DNA of 64,000 nucleotides from Guillardia theta CCMP2712. Lineage: Eukaryota > Cryptophyceae > Pyrenomonadales > Geminigeraceae. The notes beneath the pieces were generated by a model, which did no database searches, had not been told where the DNA came from, and saw nothing but the letters and a program-made list of their open reading frames with translations. A program made the translations under genes and the position numbers. The DNA is taken from positions 17,379-81,378 of the forward strand of contig NW_005434627.1 in assembly GCF_000315625.1 (NCBI RefSeq). Direction: 5' to 3'. Positions 10,401-20,520 of the stretch are shown here, in pieces. Positions within the stretch are counted from its first letter, which is position 1. Each line of letters starts with the position of its first letter.

Positions 10401-12638
10401 TACCATCTTGAGAACCCTGTCTACCAGTCTCGCATGTGGTGGCTGGATCTTGATCTTGTGAGATGGATCCTCCAATCCTCTCCCATCGTCCATCTTTGGA
10501 ACCCCGTCCTTGTTCTTATCCTTGTTGAGACCATCACTACCGTCGAACCCTTCGTCCTGCTTGTCCATTTCAGAGATCAAGGCTCCACTCTTTCCTGTGA
10601 TGCTCATCTTCGCAGAGCCATCAGGGAATTCTTTCTCGGTGCGAGCGAAGTTCTGGCAGCTGAGCATGAAGGAAGGAGTCATGACCTTGAGCGTCATCTC
10701 CAGCAGAGGTCTGAAACCCTCGTCAATGACGGATTGAAGGCCTGTTCGCCTCAACCAATCTAGAGCGATTACTTTGACCTCCTCGTTATTTGCAATGTGT
10801 TGGATGTGTGATACCAGCCTCTCACTGAAATGAGTCACAAGCGAGTAGAATCTCTTCAGTCCATCTTTATCGGGCTCGATCTCATTGTCACTGAGCTCCT
10901 CCACTTGCCTCTTCATCTGCGAGTTCTCCACCTTGAAATCGAGGCCTTCTGGGGCTTCACAAGCGGAGCGCCGAAGCTTCTCTCCGAATTGGCTTGACTT
11001 TGTTGGGACCAAGTTTCGAATCGTCTTCATAATGTCTTTCTCACCCAAATTTTTACCGACAAGGTCAACTTTTAGCAGGCTGACCATGAATGCCTTCACC
11101 ACGTCCTTCAAGTATTCTTTTGCGTCTGCCTTGAATTGCAATTTGAAAATCTGCTTCACAACCCGGTCCACAACTCTCCCATGAGGAGCTTGCATATTGC
11201 TTGAAGCTTGATTGCCAATCATGCTCGAAACACCATGGCTCGTCTTCTCAGCGCCAACAAGATACAGAAAAGGTTTGAATTCCTCATTTCCAACTGCAGG
11301 CAATCCTTTCTGCTTGAGCCAGGCAAGTTTTACGATGTCGAGGTTATCTTCTTGGGCCTTGGATTGAACGTAGCGTAGAAGCTTGCACAAAAACAAGAAC
11401 ACAAAGTTGAAAATAGTTTCGATGTATATCTTGCCCTGCGATGGAGATTCGGCGATTGCTAAATCTTTGAGAAGTCTTCTGCACGAGCTCAAAAGAAGAA
11501 CGACTTTCAGGTCTTCCCCATCCGATAGAATTGCATATTTTTCCGTGTCGCTTGTCTCCTTGACCTCATTCATGTCAATGTCTGACTGTGCATCGACGTC
11601 TCCATCATCCAACTCCCCTACTTCGAAGTCAGACTCCTTGTATGGCTCGGCTGCGGTTGGAACGATGCTCGGGTTTGACACTATCTTGCCTTCGGCATCA
11701 ACCTGGACAGTGCTTGAGTCGAATGGAAGCCCAAAGGTTTGAAAGAATGTAGTGAGTTCAGAAACGGCGTTTGGTCCTGAAAATGCTGGCCCAATGACTG
11801 AAATCAGGTTATCCTGCATGTTATTGATGTCCGTGATTCTATGCTTCATCAAGTTGAGGAACAAATTGTATACAATACTCTTCAAAGAGTCTGTAGCCTC
11901 GTTGGAAATTTGCGTGGTCAGAATTCTTTTCGCAGTCCTGTCGACAAGTTTCAAGTGCGCGTTTGAACGTAGTTTCCTCGGCAAAGGTGGGATGATCATT
12001 TCGGTAGAGGAGAATTTCTGAGGCACTGGACAGACTGGGTTCACAGGTATAGCAAAAGACTTGGAGGCCTCTTCGATTTCGGGGCTTGCGAGCCACACAA
12101 GTGGTTTAAAGCCCTCGTCGGAAATGTAAAGCAAGGCCTTCCCCCTGACCCATTCCAGAGACAGCACTTTGAGAGACTCATTGTTAGCGCAGCTCTGAAC
12201 ATGTCGGATGAGCCTTTCCTGGAAATGTGCAACCACTGAATAAAGTCTCTTGAGGCCATCTTTGTCTATGTCCGAAACGCCCTCGCAGAGCTCCTGCACC
12301 TGCCTCTTCATTGGCGCCAGTTCCACTCTCACTTCGATACCCTCGGGAGGTTCCCAGCCAGCCTTTCGCAATCGATCGCCGAAGTTGGTGGCCTTAGTAG
12401 GCACAAGATAGCGAATGATCTTGACGAAGTTCTTCTCAGCCAAAGACCTTCCCAGCTGCTCGTGGTGGAGGAAGGCAGCTAAGAAGGACCTTGAGAGATC
12501 TTTCAGGTGCTCCTTAGCATCGGCCTTGATCTGAAGCTTGAAGAGCTGCTTGATGATCTTGTCGAACAGTCTTGCATGCGGCTGCTGTATCTTAAGGGCC
12601 ATAGGGCTCTTCACTCCCAGCCCGATGGTTGCCGCCAT
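7452..12638 (-). CDS. giant tandem histone-fold (H2B-H2A-like) protein, seven modules
   Basis: One open frame of 1728 residues with no intron; the first ATG is at 12638 (upstream frame starts only with GTG). It contains seven modules of about 165 residues, at roughly 12580-12085, 11965-11250 (divergent, split by an acidic insert), 11190-10690, 10440-9940, 9675-9180, 8970-8465 and 8115-7610. First half of each: HARLVDKVVKIVFKLQL, KADAKE, then SLSEKNVLRAIRTLVPAK and FGERLRK. This lines up with H2B (YKVLKQVH, SSKAM, SREIQTAVRLLLPGEL). Second half: RQVQELSDG, GLKRLYALVAHF, ERLVSHVQHTANNEEVKVI, EWLRxKAL, DEGFKPLL. This lines up with H2A (VYLAAVLEYLTAEILEL, NAARDNKKTRIIPRHLQL, DEELNKLL). Linkers are acidic and two carry NLS-like PKRQKLD and NKRRKVD. 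The histone-fold reading is inference from sequence pattern; the repeat structure is directly visible. Nuclear location is likely. Confidence 0.85.
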   Translation of the reverse strand: MAATIGLGVKSPMALKIQQPHARLFDKIIKQLFKLQIKADAKEHLKDLSRSFLAAFLHHEQLGRSLAEKNFVKIIRYLVPTKATNFGDRLRKAGWEPPEGIEVRVELAPMKRQVQELCEGVSDIDKDGLKRLYSVVAHFQERLIRHVQSCANNESLKVLSLEWVRGKALLYISDEGFKPLVWLASPEIEEASKSFAIPVNPVCPVPQKFSSTEMIIPPLPRKLRSNAHLKLVDRTAKRILTTQISNEATDSLKSIVYNLFLNLMKHRITDINNMQDNLISVIGPAFSGPNAVSELTTFFQTFGLPFDSSTVQVDAEGKIVSNPSIVPTAAEPYKESDFEVGELDDGDVDAQSDIDMNEVKETSDTEKYAILSDGEDLKVVLLLSSCRRLLKDLAIAESPSQGKIYIETIFNFVFLFLCKLLRYVQSKAQEDNLDIVKLAWLKQKGLPAVGNEEFKPFLYLVGAEKTSHGVSSMIGNQASSNMQAPHGRVVDRVVKQIFKLQFKADAKEYLKDVVKAFMVSLLKVDLVGKNLGEKDIMKTIRNLVPTKSSQFGEKLRRSACEAPEGLDFKVENSQMKRQVEELSDNEIEPDKDGLKRFYSLVTHFSERLVSHIQHIANNEEVKVIALDWLRRTGLQSVIDEGFRPLLEMTLKVMTPSFMLSCQNFARTEKEFPDGSAKMSITGKSGALISEMDKQDEGFDGSDGLNKDKNKDGVPKMDDGRGLEDPSHKIKIQPPHARLVDRVLKMVFKLQLKADAKDFIKEVVKCFLIGFLKSESLGRSLSEKNILRAIRTMVPAKASNFGERLRKGCCEPPEGLDLKIEVAPMRRQVQELSDYLLDGDREGLKRLYALIAHFSERLVHHIQHTANNEEVKVIGLEWLKSKPLSFVADEGLKPLLEIAGIAIQNDEKVSHAIRSGIEENPAKRGLSEDGMEWNDPKRQKLDMVSGLNQPKDLTAEGLDTAVESMADHDDGNQSGDDGEGAANRAKMQHPHARLVDRMLRMIFKLQLKADAKEHIKELTKCFIIGFLRLEILEKSLSDRTMYRAIRMLVPAKASNFGERLRRAGCEQPEGFAFKLETPPMKVQVSELSEGTVDGDKDGLKRLYALVGHFCERLVSHVQHTANNEEVKVITLDWMRLKALSLVSDEGFKPLLRMAEVFFYHYPNGDYMRELKDVLGARSSLMLAGDDLLDADGKSKLDDEGKLDEGGLDDGMPGDPSSKTLPKAQMPHSKLVDKVIKQTFKLQLKADAKEQLKELTRSFMSGFLKHESLEKSLSEKNVLRAIRTLVPAKVSIFGDKLRKSCCDPPEGLDLKIEIAPMRRQIHELSDGAVDADKEGLKRWYAVAAYFCDRFVAHLQVCATNEDVKVVPAEYIQTRAYCSITDDALKALLEVAGVTVAYDERIVKKMLFITEEVEMKSSHVAGEWSDNKRRKVDSGQENLDSAVGGSFENLEPGSDFDNQASNEVTQGGGDAEAAGAGASGGGAEGEGGDGEGGDGEEGGEGKGKSTGSSKPLNPHARLVDKVVKIVFKLQLKAEAKELIKDMLRSFAAGFLRQETLGKSLSEKNVYRTFRHLIPIKSSCYGDRMRRSGCDIPDSLDIKVEVAPMKRFVQELTGGHMEPGKDGIRRLYAVMVNFIERLVRHVQNCANNDGVKVISMEWLRDKALLTILDDGMFPLISLMDPSTIPFLRVHPKNVPPYIRVGKGDDEPDGKKTADEEEKKREDDKEASSSEAV

Positions 12639-15130
12639 GTCTAGCCCCGTTCCTTCTACCTCGTGACCAGGAGGAGGAGGAGCTGCGCTGACTGGTTGGC
12701 ATGCGAGTGAGGACACGTGGCAAGGTCACATCAGAACAGAGGAGCACCTTCCATATCCCCGAAGCCAGCATTGCTGCTCTCGTCTTGAAATGGAGCGCCA
12801 GCATCCGCAGGAGCGTTCACCACCCCTGTTAGGCAAGGAGATGAGCATCAAAGGCATTCAGGAGAATTTCGGAATATACCCATGGCTTGCGAAAAGTCCT
12901 CCATCTTGATCGGTCGATCGCAGAGTTCCAGTCAACAGATCTCCAGATACCAGAGAATTCTAATGATTCGTGCTAGCTCGTTTGAAAACGAACAATCCGG
13001 AAGCCGAAGTCGGAATCAATGTATGGGTGTTGTTTGCCTGCAAGAGAGCAGAAGCCACTAACTACAGAAAGTGTTTCTCATCCTCCTCTCACTATCAGTG
13101 CCTGCGCCCCTTCCTCTGTCCTTCTCTCTGCCTCCTTTCGTCTACTACAATCCTCCCTCTTCCTGCATTGACGATGGGCGCTAATGAGGGATAGGAACGA
13201 GCCTCCTATCTGGCACCCACCCTCGACAAAGTACCCCATTATTGACCATCAATTGTCTGAGCAAAAGAGGGTAGTATTCAACAGTTCAAAGATCAGTACG
13301 GCAAAAAAATAATGAGTAAACTATGTTGATTTCCCGTTCATTTATACCTGACAATAACCATTATATATTTGTAAAACTAATCCCAGTACAATTTTGTAGA
13401 AACCGTCAGTAGTAAGTGAAAATTTCTATTAATTTTTGAATTTTATTAATGTTTACTAATAACAAATATCGAAAAATGATGTTTTTAGATACAAGACATC
13501 TTCTCAGATGACTTTAAAGACAGTACAAGTTTTTGGTACTGCATGGTACAATTTGACACGTCTGTTTGTACTGACTTTCATTCTAATACAAGTTGGCGTG
13601 AATCAATTGAAACAGTGCGCTTCAAATTTCATTTTGAAGCTCCATAATCCCAATAACAGATAGATAGATTGAAATGCGTAGCAAATAGGTTCGCAATCTG
13701 CTTTTTAAAATGACCCACCTCCCACATACATTACATTGGAGGGGGTGAACAACAGGAGGGAATTTGGTAGAAGGGTTTTCGAATGCTTCAGTTTGTAAAG
13801 TTGGTTCACTCTTGAAATAAATTATCTGCTCAATTTCAAATAAAATGAGAAATTCAATAAAAGTTTTGAAAATATAAAATTTCAAATACCGCCCTCGCAA
13901 ACTTGTGCCTCTATATCGAGATGGCCAAGAAAACAAAGAAGAGAGTTCATTTTGGCCTTTAGCAAATAGCACCCCCTAAAAAAAACCAAACGACAGATCT
14001 ATGGGGGAGAAGAAGAGGCGAGGAAGCAACGAGGTGCCTCATCCATCTTGGGGCCCATAGTGCTAATATTTCATAATTCTGGTATGATTAAAATTACATA
14101 GGGTTAGACCTTGGCCTCAACAGATGGGAGGTGCGGCTGGAAGAGGAGCGGAGGAGGAGAAGCGCAAAACATCCGCGACAGTACACATATTTACTCAACT
14201 AAATAAACTATTTTACCGGGCAATGTCCGGCATTTCTCCTGAGGCGGACCGGAGGACGCTGAGGCGGACCGGTTTCTTCTAGTTTCAAATCTCGTACACC
14301 CACCCACCCTTGGTTAAGCCGACTTCTCAACAAAGACCCCCGGAGAGGACTCAACTTGTGAATACTACCCCTCCATATGATATTTTTCTTTGGGAATATT
14401 AAGGGGTGATAGTGATGACTACCCCTACCATGAATCGTTGTAGTAGCCCTTTGCTGCTTACCACCCTTGCCCATCCATGCCCCAGCCGCCATGCAGCCCC
14501 TGGGCTTGAGCAGCGTTCCTACATGCCCCTTCTCATCCGTCTCCTCTTCTCTCATGACCACTTACCCTTCCATCATCTCCGCTTCCCCCTCCTTCCTGCT
14601 CCTTCTCTTGTCCTCCTTGTCCTCCTTGTCCTCCTTGTCGTTTCTTAGTGGAGTACCAGGCTGGTTCCTTTTTTTCACTCTGCGCCCTCATGGAGTTGCG
14701 ACGGGCTCGTCGCTCGCTCTAGTCTTTCATTCCATGCCGATTCATGTGCTGCTGTCCTTCAATCCCTTGAGTTTCCATTTTGTATGCGAACGTGAGAGAA
14801 TATGAATTTGACTTGCACCTTGCGAAACATCCTTTTTGAAGTGTTGAAAGAGTAACTTTTCTCTCATTCTTGTGTTGCTGAGAGTAATGGGGCATTGTCT
14901 CACTCCCTTCCTTTTCATCGCCTGATGTTGTTCTCCTCCAGGTTCAGACTGCATTCAGTTGGTTCAGACTGGTCGACTCGGCTCATGGTCCCGAGAAAGC
15001 GAAGCCTTAGCGCAACTTTGGTGACAACAACAGTCAAGTACCTGATCGCACACCACTAGCACGTGCGGAAGACTTTTCCCTCGCTACTGGCCCAAGTGTT
15101 GTGGAAGAGTAGAGGAATTGGGTGGGCTCG
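12639..15130. other. intergenic, no gene supported
   Basis: 12640-13200 is ordinary sequence with no spliced model I could build. 13200-14150 is AT-rich. 14270-14420 shows TACCC-type words, and 14450-14650 is C/T-rich with a CTTGTCCTC triplet-like repeat near 14610. Open frames of up to 117 codons here have no coding character. Confidence 0.5.
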
Positions 15131-15904
15131 ATGGGAAAGAATACGCGAAAGACGAAGGAAGAATCGAAGAAGGCAACTGAGATCGTGCAGCAGCTGTCTG
15201 CAGTGAGCAAGACATCGAACAAGAGGAGAGCGAGGGCTGTGACGAACAAGAAGCACAAAGATGCTAGAGAGGAGGAGAAGGAGGACATGGAAGAGAAGCA
15301 GCATCTGTCACTTGCCGTCAATGATGACACGACTGCGATTTTGCCGACGTTGGTGGCCACAGAGCCGTCCCTCACGTCATCCGGTCTCTTCCAGCCCTCT
15401 GATGGAGCAGCAGACTCATCCTTCTGCACAAAGGTCGGGTGCTCTCCGAGGTGTCTGAGAGGTGTTGATGGCTTGCCAGGGGCAAGAGTGGACGCCGGAG
15501 GAGGATGAGGAGGTGATAGCGAAGTTGAGGATCATACGATCGGGAGAGTTGTCCACAAAGAACATGACGGTTCGACTGTCCTGTGTGTTTGCTCTTTGAC
15601 CTAGTCATGCAGGTAAGAGAGGCTGAGCAGATCCAAAACACCTTGCCGCATCGCACAGTGAATGCAATCAAATTCCGATGGAACGACAAGCTGAAAAAGA
15701 AATTTGTTGAATCGAACTCATCAGTTGACCTACAGGTTTGCCGTATTGACACGCCATTCTTTCCCTTAAATCTGCTGTTAATGCTCCTGATGATGTGGAT
15801 GACGTTGTTGTTCTTGTTGTTCTTGTTGTTCTTGTTCTTGTTCTTGTTCTTGTTCTTGTTGTTCGTGTTGTTGTTGTTGTTGTTTGGTTTGTTGTTGTTG
15901 TTGT

Positions 15905-15936
<32 letters not shown>

Positions 15937-16081
15937 ACAAGCAAATGACAATGGCCACGCTGCTGCTGCTATTGAGGAAGATTAGAGCGATCATGATCAT
16001 AATCTTTGTTTAATGATGATCATAGGCTTGTTTCAACGATATCTGACTGACAAAATGTTTCACCGACAGGTTTCTTTCTGA
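15131..16081 (+). CDS. Myb/SANT-like DNA-binding protein
   Basis: Model join(15131..15433, 15480..15569, 15613..15735, 16070..16081), about 175 residues. The N-terminus is Lys/Glu-rich (KNTRKTKEESKKA; NKRRARAVTNKKHKDAREEE), suggesting nuclear localisation. Exon 2 starts a Myb helix (QEWTPEEDEEVIAKLR) and exon 3 supplies the recognition helix (LPHRTVNAIKFRWNDKLKKK). The first Trp and the RW of the last helix are in Myb positions. Introns 15434-15479 (46 nt) and 15570-15612 (43 nt) are phase 0. The third intron, 15736-16069, is long because it holds triplet repeats, and the last exon is only three codons plus stop (VSF), so the 3' end is the weakest part. Confidence 0.65.
15785..15937 (+). repeat. 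triplet microsatellites (TTG/TTC)n and (GAT)n inside an intron
   Basis: GTTGTTCTTGTTCTTG-type repeats run into GATGATGATG within the third intron of the Myb-like gene. Poly-Leu and poly-Asp open frames across it are artefacts. Confidence 0.95.
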
Positions 16082-16196
16082 GGGTTCTAGATCTGTTTTA
16101 TTGTTTTTGTTTCACTGTATATCTTAATGGCTCATGTTAACCCGGTTGTATAGCGCAATAATTGAACGATTGAATCTCTTAGCAAGTCCGGGCGGG

Positions 16197-18100
16197 TCAT
16201 TCATCCGATTTGATGATCCCCTGTCGGAAGGTCCAGTTGAAGCAATCTTTCTCTACCAGCTCATTCTGCTTGATCTGCAAGATATTCCTGAAGTTCTCTT
16301 CTCCGATGACAATCTGCACAGAGTTCAGCATAGCCTTGATGCCGGGGCATCGACGAGGGATGGAGTCAAGGTGAGAACAGGAACAAGAGACTAACCCCGA
16401 GCTTGTGGAATAGTGCTGCGCGCAGTAGCTGCTGTGTGACTTGATCCTTGTCGATGTCGAGCACGTCTCTCCATACGTCTCGTTCGCCCTTGCTGGCCCC
16501 AGATCCCTTCCTCGCCTTCCAACTCTCCTTGGTCCCCTCCTCCTTTGCTCCCTCGCGCGCACCGCCTTCATGCCCCCCCTCCTTGTCCCACCTGCGCGCC
16601 TTTCGCTGCTCGGACTCGCCGGGAGAGGCTCGTTTTGACCTGCTCCTCAACGGTGCTACCTGGTCTCGAAGAATGACCCAGCTGTTGGTCGGCCCGTAGT
16701 CCTCCACCTTCACCTCGCAAGAGCTGGACCCGTGCTGGAACGAGACGACGGCTCGATCCTCTGCTATTTCCCTGAGCTGCCCCTCCTTCCACCGCTTCTC
16801 CTCTTCCACCCACACCGCCACTCGCCTTCCTGCAAGCCCCTGATCCTTCCAGTTGCTGGGAAGCTCTTCAGCTTCGCCGTCAAACACTCGGGGGTCACGC
16901 TGGTCGTGCGAGGACCGGAGTTTGAAAGAGACAGGCTGAAGAGAGTAGTGAGGGGTTCGGATGGGTGGGTTGGCGGAAAAAGGAAAAAGGGGGCGGAAGA
17001 AAATAGAAGGGGAGGTAGAAAGACAAGGATGGACTAGACTGAGAATCAAAAGAAGATCTGGCAGAAGAAGGGGGTGGGGAGAAGGGACGGAGGAAGGGAG
17101 GCAGGAGAGAAAGAGGAGGAGGGAGGAAGGGAGGGAGGAGAGAAAGAGGAGGAGGGAGGAAGGGAGTGAGGGAGGAAGGGGAGAAAGAAGAGGAGGAACG
17201 ATATCTCAGAACTCACGTTGGCTCTCCTTGAGCTTCCTTGCTGCACCTCAGCATCGTGCTTCTCCTTGAGGATCACTTCAAGACATCTGACATCCAAGAC
17301 GGTCAGAGAGGATTTCTTGCTGAGTATCCGAGGCACCTCCGGAAGTCGTTCCTATCGGAGAAAAATTTTCGCTTCTCCTTCGGAATCTGGGCAGGTTGAA
17401 ATGAGGCAGAGCATGAACGGCGATCATCCTTCCTCCTCTACCTTCCTCTGCCTCTCCCGCTCCGCCTTTTCCATCAAATCGTTCGGAACTCCAAAGAGGA
17501 CGAAAGAGTTTCTCGGATCTGTGGTGACATCTTGACGTCTGACGACGTGGGGTGGTGGACAACGCGATACCTTCATGCAAAACTGTCCATCCAAGGCGGT
17601 TGAGCACGTCTTGTTTGTAGATTTTCCATGCCTGTTGCCAATACAATCAACATGACCATCATCATGATCTCCATCTCGATCTCGATAATCTCGATCTCGA
17701 TCATCATCATGATCACTATATCATCATCACCACCACCACCACCACCACCATCATCACCATCATCATTTCCAAATCCTCCATTGCCTCCCTTTCTTACCAG
17801 GTATCGGCGACTCACAGCGGCTTCGTGGTCGACGATTCTCACTAACAGTTTTCGCAACCCTTTATCAACAGCTGCCTCGCCATCTCAAACTCTTGGCAAC
17901 TTGATCACTGCTTCACCTGAGACATTGAACATGTGGTTCAAACTCGAAGGGATCCTCTTTGGTAGCTTCCTGAACGTTTCCGAGACATCAAGGGAGCGAA
18001 GAGAGCACTCATGGGGGCCTCACACGCTGCTTTGTGACACATTGTGCATCTTAACCAGGGCCTGCACAACCTGCACAAAGGCATCAACTAGGAAGTTGCA
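16197..18100 (-). CDS. unknown nuclear-type protein with Tudor/chromo-like patch (5' end unresolved)
   Basis: Minus-strand exons, in order of translation: part of 18100-17917, then 17883-17798, 17631-17571, 17518-17442, 17351-17217, 16935-16396 and 16334-16197. All junctions are in phase. The joined text includes LRKLLVRIVDHEAAVSRRYL, AWKIYKQDVLNRLGWTVLHE, SFVLFGVPNDLMEKAERER and SSLTVLDVRCLEVILKEKHD. A compact beta-rich patch in the 540-nt exon (GRRVAVWVEEEKRWKEGQL, AVVSFQHGSSSCEVKVEDYG) resembles Tudor/PWWP-type modules; this is a pattern judgement. A Lys/Arg/Glu-rich stretch follows, and the C-terminus is DCFNWTFRQGIIKSDE. Introns at 17884-17916 (33 nt) and perhaps 17320-17336 (17 nt, an alternative that keeps one more exon) are very short; 16936-17216 and 17632-17797 are lengthened by simple repeats. 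No family assigned. Confidence 0.5.
17045..17190 (+). repeat. GGAGG/GAAGGGAGG purine repeat in an intron
   Basis: Imperfect tandem GAAGGGAGG units inside intron 16936-17216 of the minus-strand Tudor-like gene. Confidence 0.9.
17640..17765 (+). repeat. (ATC)n / (CACCAC)n microsatellite in an intron
   Basis: ATCTCGATCTCGATAATC, then ATCATC and CACCACCACC runs, inside intron 17632-17797 of the same minus-strand gene. Confidence 0.9.
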
Positions 18101-18457
18101 AGTCAGACATGTCAAGTACTTGGTCGTTCTTCAGCATCGAGCTGTTGCTGAGCTGATTCTTCCTGTCCGAGGCAGCCTGACTACCTTGAGGTTGACTCGG
18201 CCGCGATGACGATGATTGACCGGCTGTGCTGTCATCACTCTTACCCCTTGCACGTCAAGAGTCAGTCTTCGCACAAACGACCGACACATTCACCTCTTCC
18301 CGCTGTTCTGCTCATTCCGGTTGCCGGCAGGCCGGTTTCGATTCACCGACCCCGGTTTCACAAACGCACTGTGTCCTTGGTTTGATTTGGCGTGTTCATC
18401 TCCGCCTGAGATACAAGGCAAAGATCAAGACATAGGACAATACAAACACACAAACAC

Positions 18458-19613
18458 TCAACCTTCGAACATCTCTTGACAGTTGGATAGGATCTTCGCT
18501 ATCTCCAACTTCTTCTTCGACAGGTTCTTCCCGTCGTCCTTGGAAGAGCCAGCAGCACCAGCAGCAATGCACTTGGGACAGAACCAATCTCCCTCAGGCA
18601 GCTCTTTGATTTTGAGGCACCTGATGTGCCATCCCTTCCCGCAACCTGTATCCTTGCCGCCACAAAGGACAATGTCGTTGTCCTCGGAGCAGTCGAACCC
18701 CTTGCACATCTCGCACCCGATCTCATCCAAGTTTGATGACGAGCCCTCACTATCACTGGAAGGGTACTCCCCCTTGATGTCTTTCAGCGTCTCTTGGGCC
18801 GCGTCCATGTTCCGAGGGTTGATCCGCTTCGTGCGGATGAGATGGTCAAGGAAATCAATGCAGTCTTCGTTGTTGTCCATCAGTGTGTAGATGTTCGAGA
18901 AAGCTGTATACTCGTCCTCCGACACTACTGCGTTCTGGAATTTCAAACCGTCCCTGTACTGCACTGTGGCGTACTGACTGACTAGCTTCAGATGCACCGA
19001 GTTGTCCGTCGCAGTGTTTCGAATCCATCCAACCCACCAGCCCTTGAACACTCCATTCCCCCGCCATTCTCCTACCCACCAAGTGTCTTCGAGCTTCCGA
19101 GCCGTCTCCCTGTCCTGCGTGCGGTTGGCCAGCCTGATTTTTTCTCTTGCTAATATGCAGAGTCAGGGCCAGAATGTAAGGGGCTAACGAGGCTACAGAG
19201 ACTGAAGAGTCTGAATAGGCTAAGGAGTTTGAAGAGGAAGAGAAAGGAATGGGGTATGTGGCTGATGGAACAAAGGAAAGTGAAGGAAAGGAAAGGAGGA
19301 GGTGCTGCTTGACAAGGCGGTGATACTGGTATGGTGGTGGTGGTGGTGGAGGAGGAGGACGAGAAAAAGGAGGAGGAGGAAGAGGTTGCGGCGGCGGCGG
19401 CGGCGGCGGTGGTGGTGAAGGTGGTGGTGGTGAAATAGGACAGAGAAGATGAATAGAAGGAGAGGAGGACAGAGGAAGAGCCGGAGGAGGACACAGGAAA
19501 ATGAAATGTGGAAGTCAACCCAACTGGGTCATCGACTTACCACTGTGCGAGGTAAGTATGGCCATGAAGCCAGGGATCGAGTCCGGCCTACTCGGACGTG
19601 GTTCCGCTTCCAT
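18458..19613 (-). CDS. PHD-finger protein
   Basis: Model complement(join(18458..19149, 19541..19613)), 254 residues. The exon 1 donor GTG/GTAAGT at 19541/19540 joins in phase 1 to an acceptor at 19150/19149. The C-terminal third holds a PHD zinc finger: CEMCKGFDC, VLCGGKDTGCGKGWHIRC, then EGDWFCPKC; the Cys4-His-Cys3 order is complete. Upstream lies a Trp-rich segment (WWVGEWRGNGVFKGWWVGWI) and an acidic Ser stretch. PHD fingers commonly read histone H3 tails; the target here is unknown. The 391-nt intron carries a GGT/GGC microsatellite. The start at 19613 follows an AG, so an upstream exon is possible. Confidence 0.8.
19330..19435 (+). repeat. (GGT/GGA/GGC)n microsatellite in an intron
   Basis: GGTGGTGGTGG, GGAGGAGG and GGCGGCGGCGG runs within the intron of the PHD gene. 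Confidence 0.95.
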
Positions 19614-20084
19614 TATTTCGTCTGCCCTGCGACGGTTTCGATTAGAGATCCTAGGGAGCAAGCCTGCATTCAAGGAGATTCCGATATAACAAACTTCCGC
19701 TGTGCTGGAGAATACTGATCGTGTGATATGAATGAATGAAGCATAGAAGCCGAGCAGCATGTGAGCATCCTTGGATTGAAACAAAGATATAGAGATAGGA
19801 AGGGATGGGATGGGATGGAGGGTTGAAGGCAGAATCCCCTGAGTTCCCTCACCTCCAACTGGAGTATCTCCTTCCTCCCTTTCTGCCTCTGTCGAGGACT
19901 CTTTCCTGCTCTGCCCCCTCCACCTCACAGAAACATTCCTTCTCTTCTCTCCCTCAATCTCCCTCAATCTCCCTCCTCCTCGCTCGCATTCTTTGTCTTC
20001 CCCCGTCACCCTCCTGCCTTCTCTCCCTACGAAGACCCCATCGTCGCAGCGTCCCATCGTCGCTCTTTATCCCTGAGGCAGGCC

Positions 20085-20520
20085 TGACTTCCCGGGCTGA
20101 TCGGATTCGTTGGCGGCACGGCGACCCTCACCCGTCACGGCCACGTGACCTGCGCCGCACTCCGGCAGTTAATAAGTCAGTGAAGCCTGGTACTCTCAGG
20201 CTCAGCGGCTGCCAGTTGTCCTCGTACGGTACGGCACGTACGTGAAAGATCGGATATGACGGCCCGCGAGTCAGTCGCCGGGCTCTTCAAGTCAGTCAGG
20301 CTCGGAGGGTCCGCCCCACTCTCCGAGGCTAACTTAATGTTTTTACTCAATTCAATTGACGGTTCAAGTAACTTGTTACAAATCAGTCACGGCGGCCTGA
20401 CTGACAAGCACCGTGACTCAAACGCGGCCCGGCCGGCCCCGCCGCCGCATGAGTCAGTGACCGTTACTCGAGTCCGGAGCCTGGAGGCCGCGGGGGCGGC
20501 CGCCGGCGGGCCGGCGTCAT
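20085..20520. repeat. GC-rich island 2
   Basis: GC-rich block with GTCACGG, GAGTCAGTGA and CGGCCGG words, preceded by C/T-rich sequence (19850-20050). 20520-21330 holds no gene I can support. Confidence 0.6.

Noticed and set aside
13622-13972. 116-codon minus-strand frame in AT-rich DNA
   Set aside because: No motif, no splice partners, and low-complexity Phe/Ile content.
15583-15948. poly-Leu/Met frame after the Myb exon
   Set aside because: It translates the intronic TTG/GAT microsatellite.
17320-17441. Choice between one 90-nt intron and a 53-nt plus 17-nt pair in the Tudor-like gene
   Set aside because: Both keep frame; I used the single 90-nt intron (17352-17441) and left the two-intron form as an alternative because only transcripts can decide.
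19614-20057. Upstream extension of the PHD gene frame
   Set aside because: The text is Pro/Ser/Leu-rich from C/T-rich DNA; the ATG at 19613 is the simplest supported start.
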